From Pseudomonadota bacterium (GTDB lineage Bacteria > Chloroflexota > UBA6077 > JAJPHF01), in contig JAJPHF010000135.1 of NCBI GenBank assembly GCA_021325365.1, positions 62,001 through 126,000 on the forward strand: a stretch of DNA of 64,000 bases. The letters are read 5' to 3'. Made by a program: the position numbers and the translations under genes. The first letter of the stretch is position 1, and each line of letters begins with the position of its first letter. The notes beneath the pieces were generated by a model that did not search any database, was not told where the DNA came from, and saw nothing but the letters and a program-made list of their open reading frames with translations. Positions 49,218 to 62,705 of the stretch are shown here, in pieces.

Positions 49218-50261
49218 GTGGGGAGCGCGAGGTCGCGGTTGCGGGCGGTAGCCGAGGAACTGTACCCGGGCTACTTCGCCTTTGTCATGGCCACCGGGAT
49301 TATATCCACCGCGACCGGCGTGCTGGGCGTCGACCTCGTCGCGAATGCCCTGTTCGCTATCAACCTCGTGGCCTACCCCGCCCTCTGGGCGCTGACCCTG
49401 GCGCGCGCCTGCTGGTTCCCCGGGCGCGTGCGCCGCGAGCTGACGAGCCACACGACCGGCGGCGCCTACTTCACGAGTGTAGCGGCCACGTGCCTGGTCG
49501 GCAGCCAGATCGCCGTCCTCACGCCCGCTTACCCCCTGGCGATCGCCCTCTGGGGCCTCGCCTGGATCCTCTGGGCCGGCCTCATGTACACGTTCATGGC
49601 CGCCGTGACGCTGCGCCAGAACAAGCCGTCGCTCGCGGCGGGCATCAACGGCACCTGGCTGCTCCTGGTCGTCTCGACCGAGTCGCTGTCGGTGCTCGGC
49701 TCGGTCATCGCGACCTACTTCCCGCCCGAGCCGCGGACCGTCCTGTTCGCGGCCCTCTGCACCTTCCTGCTCGGGTGCATGCTGTACGTCCTCATCATCG
49801 CGCTGATCTTCTACCGCTGGACGTTCTTGCCGATGACGCCCACGGGCCTGGCGCCCCCGTACTGGATCAACATGGGCGCGCTGGCCATCACCGCCCTGGC
49901 CGGCTCGCGGCTGGTCGTGCTGGCGGGGCAGTGGGACTTCCTGCGACTGCTCGTGCCGTTCGTGGCCGGGCTCGCCCTGCTGTTCTGGGTCTTCGGCACC
50001 TGGTGGATCCCGCTGCTGGTCGTCGTCGGCGTCTGGCGCCACGCCTACAAGCGCCTGCCGCTCGCCTACGACCCACAGTACTGGGGCATGGTGTTCCCCA
50101 TCGGCATGTACGCGGCCGGCACGCTGCTGCTCGCGGAGGCGACGGGCCTGTGGTTCCTCCACGCGCTCGCCGTCGGGTTCGCCGCGCTCGCCTGTGCCGC
50201 GTGGAGCGTGGCCGTCGTGGCGTTCGGCCGGCAGGTGGTGCGCGGCCTGCGAGCAACCTGA
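49218..50261 (+). CDS. TDT family (SLAC1/TehA-like) transporter
   Basis: A 347-residue membrane protein with ten predicted helices. LYPGYFAFVMATGIISTATG is the opening of the tellurite-resistance/dicarboxylate transporter family, and the interior GTWLLLVVSTESLSVLGS contains the family's pore region. Members carry dicarboxylates, sulfite or anions. GTG at 49218 follows GGAGG. The next gene starts 26 nt on. Confidence 0.85.
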   Translation: MGSARSRLRAVAEELYPGYFAFVMATGIISTATGVLGVDLVANALFAINLVAYPALWALTLARACWFPGRVRRELTSHTTGGAYFTSVAATCLVGSQIAVLTPAYPLAIALWGLAWILWAGLMYTFMAAVTLRQNKPSLAAGINGTWLLLVVSTESLSVLGSVIATYFPPEPRTVLFAALCTFLLGCMLYVLIIALIFYRWTFLPMTPTGLAPPYWINMGALAITALAGSRLVVLAGQWDFLRLLVPFVAGLALLFWVFGTWWIPLLVVVGVWRHAYKRLPLAYDPQYWGMVFPIGMYAAGTLLLAEATGLWFLHALAVGFAALACAAWSVAVVAFGRQVVRGLRAT

Positions 50262-50287
50262 GCTGGTCGCGGGAAGAAGGAGGAGTC

Positions 50288-50712
50288 GTGCGTCGCTCTC
50301 GGACCACCGTGCGCGTGCGCTGGGGCGAGGCGGACCCTGCGGGGATCGTTTACTACCCCAATTTCTTCGATTGGTTCGCCGTCGGCACGCTGGAGCTGTT
50401 GCGGGGCTGGGGCATGCCGTTCGGCGAGCTGTTTCGCCGCGAGAGCGTGGGGCTGCCGGTGATCGAGGCCCACGGGCGCTTCCTGGCGCCCGTCCTCTAC
50501 GACGACGAGCTGACGATCGAGACGGCCGTGGGGGAGGTCCGCACCCGCGCCTTCCGCCTAGAGCACACCGTCTGGCGAGGGGAGGAGCGCGTGGCCGAGG
50601 GCCACGAGGTGCGCGGCTGGCAGCGCATCGACCGCGAGCGTCCCCGCGACGTCACGCTGGTGCCGCTGCCTCCCGACCTCGCCGCCTGGCTCCGCGACGA
50701 GCCGCCCGAAGC

Positions 50713-50734
<22 letters not shown>
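50288..50734 (+). CDS. Hot-dog fold acyl-CoA thioesterase (4HBT type)
   Basis: A 148-residue thioesterase. The 4-hydroxybenzoyl-CoA thioesterase signature is clear: [20 protein letters not shown] with the catalytic Asp, [20 protein letters not shown] and [20 protein letters not shown] at 50288 follows AGGAGG. The last 22 nt overlap the end of the convergent metH gene. The substrate acyl-CoA is unknown; benzoyl-type esters are possible. Confidence 0.9.
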
Positions 50735-54432
<3,698 letters not shown>

Positions 54433-54561
54433 CGTGGCCGCACCCGGCTTCGTCGGGCCGCCGATTCCTCTCGATGGTATGCGAGTCCTGCCGATAAAGC
54501 CAATAGCTTTCTAAAGTGCGTTACAGTAGCTCCAACTTATGCGCCTGGCGCGTCGAGCGCG

Positions 54562-56787
<2,226 letters not shown>

Positions 56788-56864
56788 CAACTGCTCCTCA
56801 GCGCGAGCTTGACGTGGCAGGGCAGGGGCAGTGCTGCGCGCCGCCAGTGCAAGGGGTGTGCCGC

Positions 56865-57803
56865 CTAGCCCAGCGGCAGCGCAAGCTGTGGGCTGGCTCG
56901 GCGTGCACGGGGCGGGGCGGCCGGCGCCGGCGCGGGCCGCGTCGACCGCTCCCGCATCGCGTCCACGCCGAAGCCATAGCGGGCGCGCAGTCGGTCCACG
57001 CGCTCGGTCAGCCGGGCCGCGTAGTCCGGCGGCGCGTAGGTGCCGCTGTAGGCGCGCTCGTAGCGCGGCAGCAGCGCCGGCCGTGCCGCGCCGACGAAGC
57101 GCAGGTAATGCTCGCGCACGCCCGGCGCCAGCCGCAGCGGCGCCGCCCCGAGATACGCCGCGCCGTGCTCGGCCGCACCCGCCACCACGGCCTCGAGCGA
57201 CGCCTCCGAGTCCGTGATGCCCGGCAAGATCGGGGCGAGCAAGACACCAGTGGGGACGCCCGCGGCGTTCAAACGCCGGACCGCTTCTAGACGCCGCCGC
57301 GGGTTGGGAGTCCCGGGCTCGATCTCTCGCCAGACGACGGGATCGAGCGTCGTGATAGTGAAGTAAATGCGGACCTTCGCCGCCCGCGCGAGCGCCGCCC
57401 ATAGGTCCAGGTCGCGCAGCACGAGCGGCGCCTTGGTCACCAGGCTGGCCGCGTTCCGGTACGCGAGCAGCACTTCCAGCAAGGCGCGGGTCAGGCGGTA
57501 GCGCCCCTCGATGGGCTGGTAGCAATCGGTCGCGGTGCCCAGTGCGACCGACTCGCCGCGCCACGCCGGCCGCGCCAGCTCCGCGGCCAGCAGGCGTGGC
57601 ATGTTGCGCTTCACGTAGATGCGCGTCTCGAAGTCGCGGTCCGCGTTGCCGTGCTCGGCGCGCGCATAGTAAGCGCGCGCGTAGCAGTAGTGGCAGCTGT
57701 GCGAGCAGCCGCTATACGGGTTCACCGACCACTTGAACGGCATCCCCTGCACGCGGTTCAGCGCGCTCTTGCAGTCGACCTCCACGCATTCGACGCGACT
57801 CAT
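56865..57803 (-). CDS. SPL family radical SAM protein
   Basis: A 312-residue radical SAM enzyme. The cluster motif [13 protein letters not shown] (CxxxCxxC) is near residue 33, preceded by [27 protein letters not shown] and [12 protein letters not shown] follow. This pattern is the spore photoproduct lyase-like (Rv2578c/PA0069) group, found in many non-spore-formers, with unproven substrates. The ATG at 57803 ([18 protein letters not shown]) is preferred over a TTG six codons upstream. The C-terminal 35 residues are an Ala/Pro/Arg-rich tail. Confidence 0.9.
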   Translation of the reverse strand: MSRVECVEVDCKSALNRVQGMPFKWSVNPYSGCSHSCHYCYARAYYARAEHGNADRDFETRIYVKRNMPRLLAAELARPAWRGESVALGTATDCYQPIEGRYRLTRALLEVLLAYRNAASLVTKAPLVLRDLDLWAALARAAKVRIYFTITTLDPVVWREIEPGTPNPRRRLEAVRRLNAAGVPTGVLLAPILPGITDSEASLEAVVAGAAEHGAAYLGAAPLRLAPGVREHYLRFVGAARPALLPRYERAYSGTYAPPDYAARLTERVDRLRARYGFGVDAMRERSTRPAPAPAAPPRARRASPQLALPLG

Positions 57804-58136
57804 GGCATCATCGTAGTACAAGCGTTCTATAATGGCAACGGGTCTGCTATCGGCGTATCTCCACGGGTCTTCAGGATGGTTGAGCCCGTGCAGGTAGGGT
57901 GCGGCGCACGCCGTCCACGCCAGCCACCCCGCGGCCCTCGCCCGCGCCGTCCTCGACTTCCTGGCCGACGCCGAGCCCCATCCGTGACCTGGCAGCGCCG
58001 CTCGCGCTCTCCGGGGTCGTCGCCTATTCGCACCGCGGGCTTCAGGCTCGGTGGACCGGGGTCGTTCCTTTCCCGTTCCCGCAGCGCGAGGGGGGCCTGG
58101 GGGTAGGGCCGTCCTCTCGCCCAGGTGGCCGGCCCC
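57804..58136. other. Intergenic region with a gene remnant
   Basis: A 333-bp gap between the radical SAM gene and padR. It holds TATAAT (57829-57834, plus strand) of unclear use and a 3' remnant of a hydrolase gene (entry at 57898). The rest shows no gene. Confidence 0.6.
57898..57987 (+). pseudogene. C-terminal remnant of an alpha/beta hydrolase gene
   Basis: A 29-codon in-frame piece reading GAAHAVHASHPAALARAVLD and FLADAEPHP before a TGA. The G-x-x-H-x-x-H and final helix pattern matches the end of alpha/beta hydrolases, where that first His is catalytic. A stop codon precedes it, so the rest of the gene has been lost. Confidence 0.45.
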
Positions 58137-58649
58137 TTACCGCCCGCCGCCCTCGTCCAGAATGGCCGTGAGGTCGGCCCGCGCCCGCGCGAGCACCGCG
58201 CGCACGCGGCGCAGGCGGTCGGCGTCGAGCCGCCGCGCGCGGGCGCCGCGCCCCAGCAGCCGCGCCAGGTCCCGCAGCTCGTGCATCGTCGCCTGCACCT
58301 CGGCGCGGAAGTTGGGATCGAACCACGCGCCCACCCGCCCGCGGATGTCCGCGACCACGTGCTCGCGCTCGGCCAGGAAGCGACGGCCTTCGTCGGTGAT
58401 GGCGTAGACCCGCTTGCCGTCCTGCGCCTGCGCGCGCACGTAGCCCTGGTCTTCGAGCAGTTGCAGCGTGGGGTAGACGGCGCCCGGGCTCGGCGTGTAG
58501 AGGCCGCCGAAACGCTCTTCCAGCGCGCGCATGACGTCGTAGCCGTGCCGGGGGCGCTCGGCGATGAGGCCCAGAATCACGTACTTGAGATCCCCCTTCT
58601 CGAAGCGGCGTTGCCGGGGTGGGTCGGACGCGAACCACTGCCTGCCCAC
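58137..58649 (-). CDS. PadR family transcriptional regulator
   Basis: A 170-residue regulator. The PadR winged helix is LKYVILGLIAERPRHGYDVM, GGLYTPSPGAVYPTLQLLED and GKRVYAITDEGRRFL, followed by a helical dimerisation tail (HVVADIRGRVGAWFDP onwards). GTG at 58649 follows GGGGGAGGGG, closer than a TTG at 58679. It is divergent from nuoD. A palindrome sits just upstream, at the transcription start, as expected for autorepression. Confidence 0.93.
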   Translation of the reverse strand: MGRQWFASDPPRQRRFEKGDLKYVILGLIAERPRHGYDVMRALEERFGGLYTPSPGAVYPTLQLLEDQGYVRAQAQDGKRVYAITDEGRRFLAEREHVVADIRGRVGAWFDPNFRAEVQATMHELRDLARLLGRGARARRLDADRLRRVRAVLARARADLTAILDEGGGR

Positions 58650-58665
58650 CGCCCCTCCCCCATCG

Positions 58666-58675
58666 CGATATATCG
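58666..58675. promoter_or_regulatory. Palindrome at the padR transcription start
   Basis: CGATATATCG is a 10-bp palindrome just downstream of the padR -10 box and 17 nt before the start codon. A+T-rich dyads of this kind are usual PadR operators. Confidence 0.5.
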
Positions 58676-58682
58676 TCAATTC

Positions 58683-58711
58683 AGCGTAGCGGGGCGCCGG
58701 GCCGTTGTCAA
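58683..58711 (-). promoter_or_regulatory. Promoter of padR
   Basis: Minus-strand TTGACA (58711-58706), 17-nt spacer, TACGCT (58688-58683). Confidence 0.7.
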
Positions 58712-58721
58712 CCGGCGCCCC
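58691..58721. promoter_or_regulatory. 10-bp inverted repeat around the padR -35
   Basis: GGGGCGCCGG (58691-58700) and CCGGCGCCCC (58712-58721) enclose the -35 box. It may be a second operator. Confidence 0.45.
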
Positions 58722-58756
58722 GTCAGACGTGCAGCCGCCACCGCCCCGCAGGCGTT

Positions 58757-58785
58757 TTGACCGACCCCTGGCGCTGTGGGATAAT
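58757..58785 (+). promoter_or_regulatory. Promoter of nuoD-nuoI
   Basis: TTGACC, 17-nt spacer, GATAAT (58780-58785), 30 nt before the nuoD start. Confidence 0.75.
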
Positions 58786-58814
58786 TAGACGAGCAGGTAT
58801 CAGGGAGTAAGCTC

Positions 58815-59954
58815 ATGGCCGTCGCGATTCCCTTCGCCTCCGCCGAGGAGCGCACCCGCGAGGGCGACCTCCTGACGATCAACATGGGGCCGCAGCACCC
58901 CAGCACGCACGGCGTCTTCCGCCTGATCCTCACCATCGACGGCGAGACGGTGGTGGCCGCGCGGCCGGTCATGGGCTACCTGCACCGCTCGGTCGAGAAG
59001 CTGTGCGAGACGCGGACGTACCTGCAGGATGTCGTCTTCACCGATCGCCTCGACTACCTGGCGCCGATGTCCACCAACCTGCCCTATGCCCTGGCCCTCG
59101 AGAGGCTCGCCGGCATCGAGGTGCCCGAGCGCGCGCAGTACGTCCGCGTCCTCATGTGCGAGCTGCAGCGGATCGCCGCGCACCTGGTGGCAATCGGCAC
59201 CTTCGCCGCCGACGTAGGCACGTTCTTCACGCCGCTCCTGTACACGTTTCGGGAGCGCGAGCGCATCATGGACATCTATGAGATGTGTTGCGGCGCGCGT
59301 CTCACCGTCAGCTACATCCGCTACGGCGGCGTGAGCCGCGACATCCCCGAGGACGGCGTGGAGGCGATCCGCGAGTTCGTCCAGATCATGCCCGAGCGCA
59401 TCGACGAGTACGAGCGCCTGCTGACGAACAACGAGATCTTCCTGGCGCGCACCCGCAACGTGGGCATCCTGCCGCCTGAGCTGGCGGTGGCCTACAGCGT
59501 CACGGGGCCGGTGCTGCGCGCCAGCGGCGTGCAGTACGACGTGCGCCGCGCCGAGCCGTACGGTATCTACGACCGCTTCGAGTTCGACATTCCCGTGCGC
59601 TATAACGGCGACTGCTACGACCGCTACATGGTGCGCATCGCCGAGATGCGGCAGAGCGTCCGCATTCTGGAGCAGGCCATCCGCGACCTGCCGGCGGGCG
59701 AGATCAAGGCGAAGCTGCCACGGCTGTTCCGCCCGGCACGCGGCTCCGCCTACGCCCGCACCGAGAGCCCGAAGGGGGAGCTGGGCTTTTACGTGCAGGC
59801 CGACGGCAAAGTCGAGCCGTACCGCGTCCACATTCGGCCACCCAGCTTCATCAACCTAACGGCGCTCGCGCCGCTGCTGATCGGGCACAAGGTAGCCGAC
59901 GTCGTCGTGATCCTCGGCAGCATCGACATCGTGATGGGCGAGGTCGACCGTTAG
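58815..59954 (+). CDS. nuoD: NADH-quinone oxidoreductase subunit D
   Basis: A 379-residue 49-kDa-type subunit of complex I, forming part of the quinone site. [69 protein letters not shown] and the C-terminal [23 protein letters not shown] with [12 protein letters not shown] are conserved. Its neighbours in complete nuo operons (nuoA-C, E-H) are absent; only nuoI follows 81 nt later. ATG at 58815 follows GGGAG. Confidence 0.97.
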   Translation: MAVAIPFASAEERTREGDLLTINMGPQHPSTHGVFRLILTIDGETVVAARPVMGYLHRSVEKLCETRTYLQDVVFTDRLDYLAPMSTNLPYALALERLAGIEVPERAQYVRVLMCELQRIAAHLVAIGTFAADVGTFFTPLLYTFRERERIMDIYEMCCGARLTVSYIRYGGVSRDIPEDGVEAIREFVQIMPERIDEYERLLTNNEIFLARTRNVGILPPELAVAYSVTGPVLRASGVQYDVRRAEPYGIYDRFEFDIPVRYNGDCYDRYMVRIAEMRQSVRILEQAIRDLPAGEIKAKLPRLFRPARGSAYARTESPKGELGFYVQADGKVEPYRVHIRPPSFINLTALAPLLIGHKVADVVVILGSIDIVMGEVDR

Positions 59955-60035
59955 CGCGCGACAGCGGCCAAACGCCGGCACGCGGGTTGCGCTAACCGGA
60001 TAGGTTGGCCGCACACTGGATAGGGAAGGTAAGCC

Positions 60036-60650
60036 ATGTCGGGAATCGCCAATGGCATGTGGACCACGCTCAAGCACTTCTTCCGTGCCTTGAGCGACCC
60101 GGTCACGGTCCAGTACCCCGAGCAGCGGCTGCCGCTGTCGGTCGGCTTCCGCGGCTTGCCCCGCCTGGTCTACGACATCGACAGCGGCGACGCGCGCTGC
60201 GTGGCCTGCGCAATCTGCGCCTCGGCCTGCCCCGTGGGCGTGATCCACATCGATTCCCACCGGGGCGCCGACGGCCGCAAGCTGCTGGATCGCTTCGACA
60301 TCGAGGCGGGCGGCTGCATCTACTGTGGCATGTGTGTCGAAGCCTGCCCGTTCGACGCGCTCACCATGACGGCCGGCTTCGAGATGGCGTCGTACAACCG
60401 CGCCGACCTGCTCTGGCCGATGGCGCGGCTGCTCGTGCCCGGCACGCCCGAGAACGATGCCAACATGCACTGGATCATGAGCGGCGTCGAGAAAATGGGC
60501 AAGACGCCGCCGAGCGCCTGGCCGGAGGCCGCCATCGAGGCCGGCCTGATGCCGGCCAGCGCGCGCAAGGCGCCCCCGCCCGAGCCTGAAGCGGAGGCGA
60601 GCGAGGAAGAAAAGGTCCCGGCGGCCGCGGGTTCCGCCAGCGCGGACTGA
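60036..60650 (+). CDS. nuoI: NADH-quinone oxidoreductase subunit I (2x[4Fe-4S])
   Basis: A 204-residue ferredoxin-like subunit of complex I carrying clusters N6a and N6b. Two CxxCxxCxxxCP motifs are seen: CVACAICASACPVG and CIYCGMCVEACPFDALTM. The N-terminal TLKHFFRALSDPVTVQYPEQ and RFRG-like FRGLPRL anchor it to the membrane part. The C-terminal 40 residues are a Glu/Pro-rich extension. ATG at 60036 follows GGGAAGG. Confidence 0.95.
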   Translation: MSGIANGMWTTLKHFFRALSDPVTVQYPEQRLPLSVGFRGLPRLVYDIDSGDARCVACAICASACPVGVIHIDSHRGADGRKLLDRFDIEAGGCIYCGMCVEACPFDALTMTAGFEMASYNRADLLWPMARLLVPGTPENDANMHWIMSGVEKMGKTPPSAWPEAAIEAGLMPASARKAPPPEPEAEASEEEKVPAAAGSASAD

Positions 60651-60674
60651 GGTGCTGGCGGCGAGCAATCGCCA

Positions 60675-60698
60675 GGGGCGGGCCAGGTGGCCCGCCCC
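60675..60698. terminator. Bidirectional terminator between nuoI and dxs
   Basis: GGGGCGGGCC, loop AGGT, GGCCCGCCCC: a 10-bp perfect stem between convergent genes, followed by TTCG. Confidence 0.7.
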
Positions 60699-60726
60699 TT
60701 CGCGTCGTGCCAGTGCTTGGCGGCCG

Positions 60727-62622
60727 CTAGCTGGCGGCGGCGCGGCCGACCGGCGCCACCGCCAGCCGCGGGAAGGCGGCCAGCGCTCGCCGCGCGATGC
60801 CCGGCGCGTCCAGCTCGTAGGTCGCCCGTAGCTCGCTCTGCTTGCCGTGCTCGACGAACTCATCCGGCACGGCGATCACCTCGACCGGCACCCGGCTCTT
60901 GTGCGCGGCAAGCAGCTCCAGCACGGCGCTGCCGAAGCCGCCACTCGCCGCGTGCTCCTCGACGGTCACGATCCCGCCCACCCGTCCGGCGAGGTCGAGG
61001 ATCAGGGCCTCGTCCAGCGGCTTCACGAACCGCGCGTCCGCCACGGCACATGAGACGCCCTGGCGGGCCAGCAGCTCGCTCGCTTCGAGCGCCGCTGCCA
61101 CGGTGTTGCCCAGCGCGACGATCGCTAGGTCGCGCCCGTCGCGCAGCAGCTCCCCCTGCCCGAGAGGAAGCACGCGCGGCTCCGGGTCGAGCGCCACGCC
61201 CGTGCCGGCACCGCGCGGGTACCGCAGCGCGATCGGCCCCCGTCCGTTGGCCACGTGGTCGACCGCCGTGTGAACGAGGTGCTGCAGATCGTTCTCGTCG
61301 CGCGGCGCCGCGACCACCATGTTCGGCAGCGCGCGCAGGTAGGCCAAGTCGAACACGCCCTGGTGGGTCTTGCCGTCGTCGCCCACGATGCCCGCGCGGT
61401 CCAGGGCAAGCACCACCGGCAGGTTCTGCACGCAGACGTCGTGAATCACTTGGTCGTAGGCGCGCTGCAAGAACGTCGAGTAGATCGCCACTACCGGCAA
61501 CCGGCCCTGCGTCGCCAGGCCCGCGGCAAAGGTCACGGCGTGCTGCTCGCAGATCCCCACGTCGAACACGCGGCGCGGGAACTCCCGCATGAGCGGCGAG
61601 AGGCCGGTCCCGTCGGGCATCGCGGCCGTGATCGCCACCACGCGCTCGTCCGCGCGCATCGCCTGCCCAAGCGCCTGGCCAAAGACCTGCGTGTACGTCG
61701 GCGCCGTCGCCGGCGCGCTGGTCGGCGGCGAGACGCCGTGCAGCTTCACCGGGTCCGCCTCCGCCGGCTCGTAGCCCTTGCCCTTCACCGTGAGCAGGTG
61801 GACCAGGGTTGGCCCCTCGCAGTTGTCGCGCACGAAGCGCAGCACCGACTCGACGTCGGCCTCGTCGTGGCCGTCCACCGGACCGACGTAGGTAAAGCCT
61901 AGCTCCTCCCAAAGCACCGTCGGCAGCACGGCGCTCTTCACGCCCCGCTTCACGCGCTTGCCGACCTCCCAGGCGAGCGGGCCGAGCGGCAGGCGGGTCA
62001 CGACGTGCTCGGCCTCCTCTTTAGCCCAGTGGTAGCCGGGCCGCAGGCGGTTGAACATGCGCGCGAGCGCCCCGACGTTCGGCGCGATGGACATCTGATT
62101 GTCGTTCAGTATCAAGATCAGCCGCGTGCCGGAATGCCCGACGTGGTTCAGCGCCTCGAGCGCCATCCCGGCCGTGAGCCCCCCGTCGCCGATAATGGCC
62201 ACGACGTGGTGGCGCTCCCCGGCGAGGTCCCGCGCGACCGCCATGCCGAGCGCCGCCGAGATCGAGGTGCCGGCGTGGCCTGCGCCGAACTGATCGTGGG
62301 GGCTCTCGTCGCGCGAAAGGAAGCCCGCCAGCCCGTGCTGCTGACGCAGCGTATGGAACCGCCGCGCGCGGCCGGTCAGCAGCTTGTGCGGATAGGCCTG
62401 GTGGCCGACGTCCCAGACCAATTTGTCGGTAGGACTGTCGAACACGCGGTGGAGCGCTATAGTCAATTCGACGGTGCCTAGATTGGAGGCAAGATGACCG
62501 CCCGTGCGGGGAACGGTCGTCAGCAGCTCCGCGCGGATCTCGGCGGCGACCTGCTGCAGCTGCGCGGGCGTCAGCGGGCGCAAATCGGCCGGGCTCTCGA
62601 TCCGATCGAGCAGACGGGTCAT
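60727..62622 (-). CDS. dxs: 1-deoxy-D-xylulose-5-phosphate synthase
   Basis: A 631-residue thiamine-diphosphate enzyme, first step of the MEP isoprenoid pathway, condensing pyruvate and glyceraldehyde 3-phosphate. GAGHAGTSISAALGMAVARD, the ThDP/Mg motif GDGGLTAGMALEALNH with ILNDNQMSIAPNVGAL, VGPVDGHDEADV, the transketolase-type CEQHAVTFAAGLA (catalytic Glu) and GDDGKTHQGVFDLAYLRALP are all there. ATG at 62622 has a GGAGGTGA just upstream. Divergent from the glycerate kinase gene. Confidence 0.97.
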   Translation of the reverse strand: MTRLLDRIESPADLRPLTPAQLQQVAAEIRAELLTTVPRTGGHLASNLGTVELTIALHRVFDSPTDKLVWDVGHQAYPHKLLTGRARRFHTLRQQHGLAGFLSRDESPHDQFGAGHAGTSISAALGMAVARDLAGERHHVVAIIGDGGLTAGMALEALNHVGHSGTRLILILNDNQMSIAPNVGALARMFNRLRPGYHWAKEEAEHVVTRLPLGPLAWEVGKRVKRGVKSAVLPTVLWEELGFTYVGPVDGHDEADVESVLRFVRDNCEGPTLVHLLTVKGKGYEPAEADPVKLHGVSPPTSAPATAPTYTQVFGQALGQAMRADERVVAITAAMPDGTGLSPLMREFPRRVFDVGICEQHAVTFAAGLATQGRLPVVAIYSTFLQRAYDQVIHDVCVQNLPVVLALDRAGIVGDDGKTHQGVFDLAYLRALPNMVVAAPRDENDLQHLVHTAVDHVANGRGPIALRYPRGAGTGVALDPEPRVLPLGQGELLRDGRDLAIVALGNTVAAALEASELLARQGVSCAVADARFVKPLDEALILDLAGRVGGIVTVEEHAASGGFGSAVLELLAAHKSRVPVEVIAVPDEFVEHGKQSELRATYELDAPGIARRALAAFPRLAVAPVGRAAAS

Positions 62623-62705
62623 GTCACCTCCAGTGTGCGGGGCGCTATGGAAGTCTATCAGCTACTCTGGCGGGGTGCCCACCACCCCAGGGCGAGCAAC
62701 GGGCC

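Noticed and set aside
54433..54561. Cobalamin or SAM riboswitch upstream of metH
   Set aside because: The leader is about 130 nt at most and contains none of the conserved B12-box or SAM-aptamer sequence.
56788..57564. N-terminal extension of GlgX to 1000 residues
   Set aside because: The extension is a frame-shifted shadow of the radical SAM gene; GlgX starts at 56787 with a GAGGAG ribosome site.
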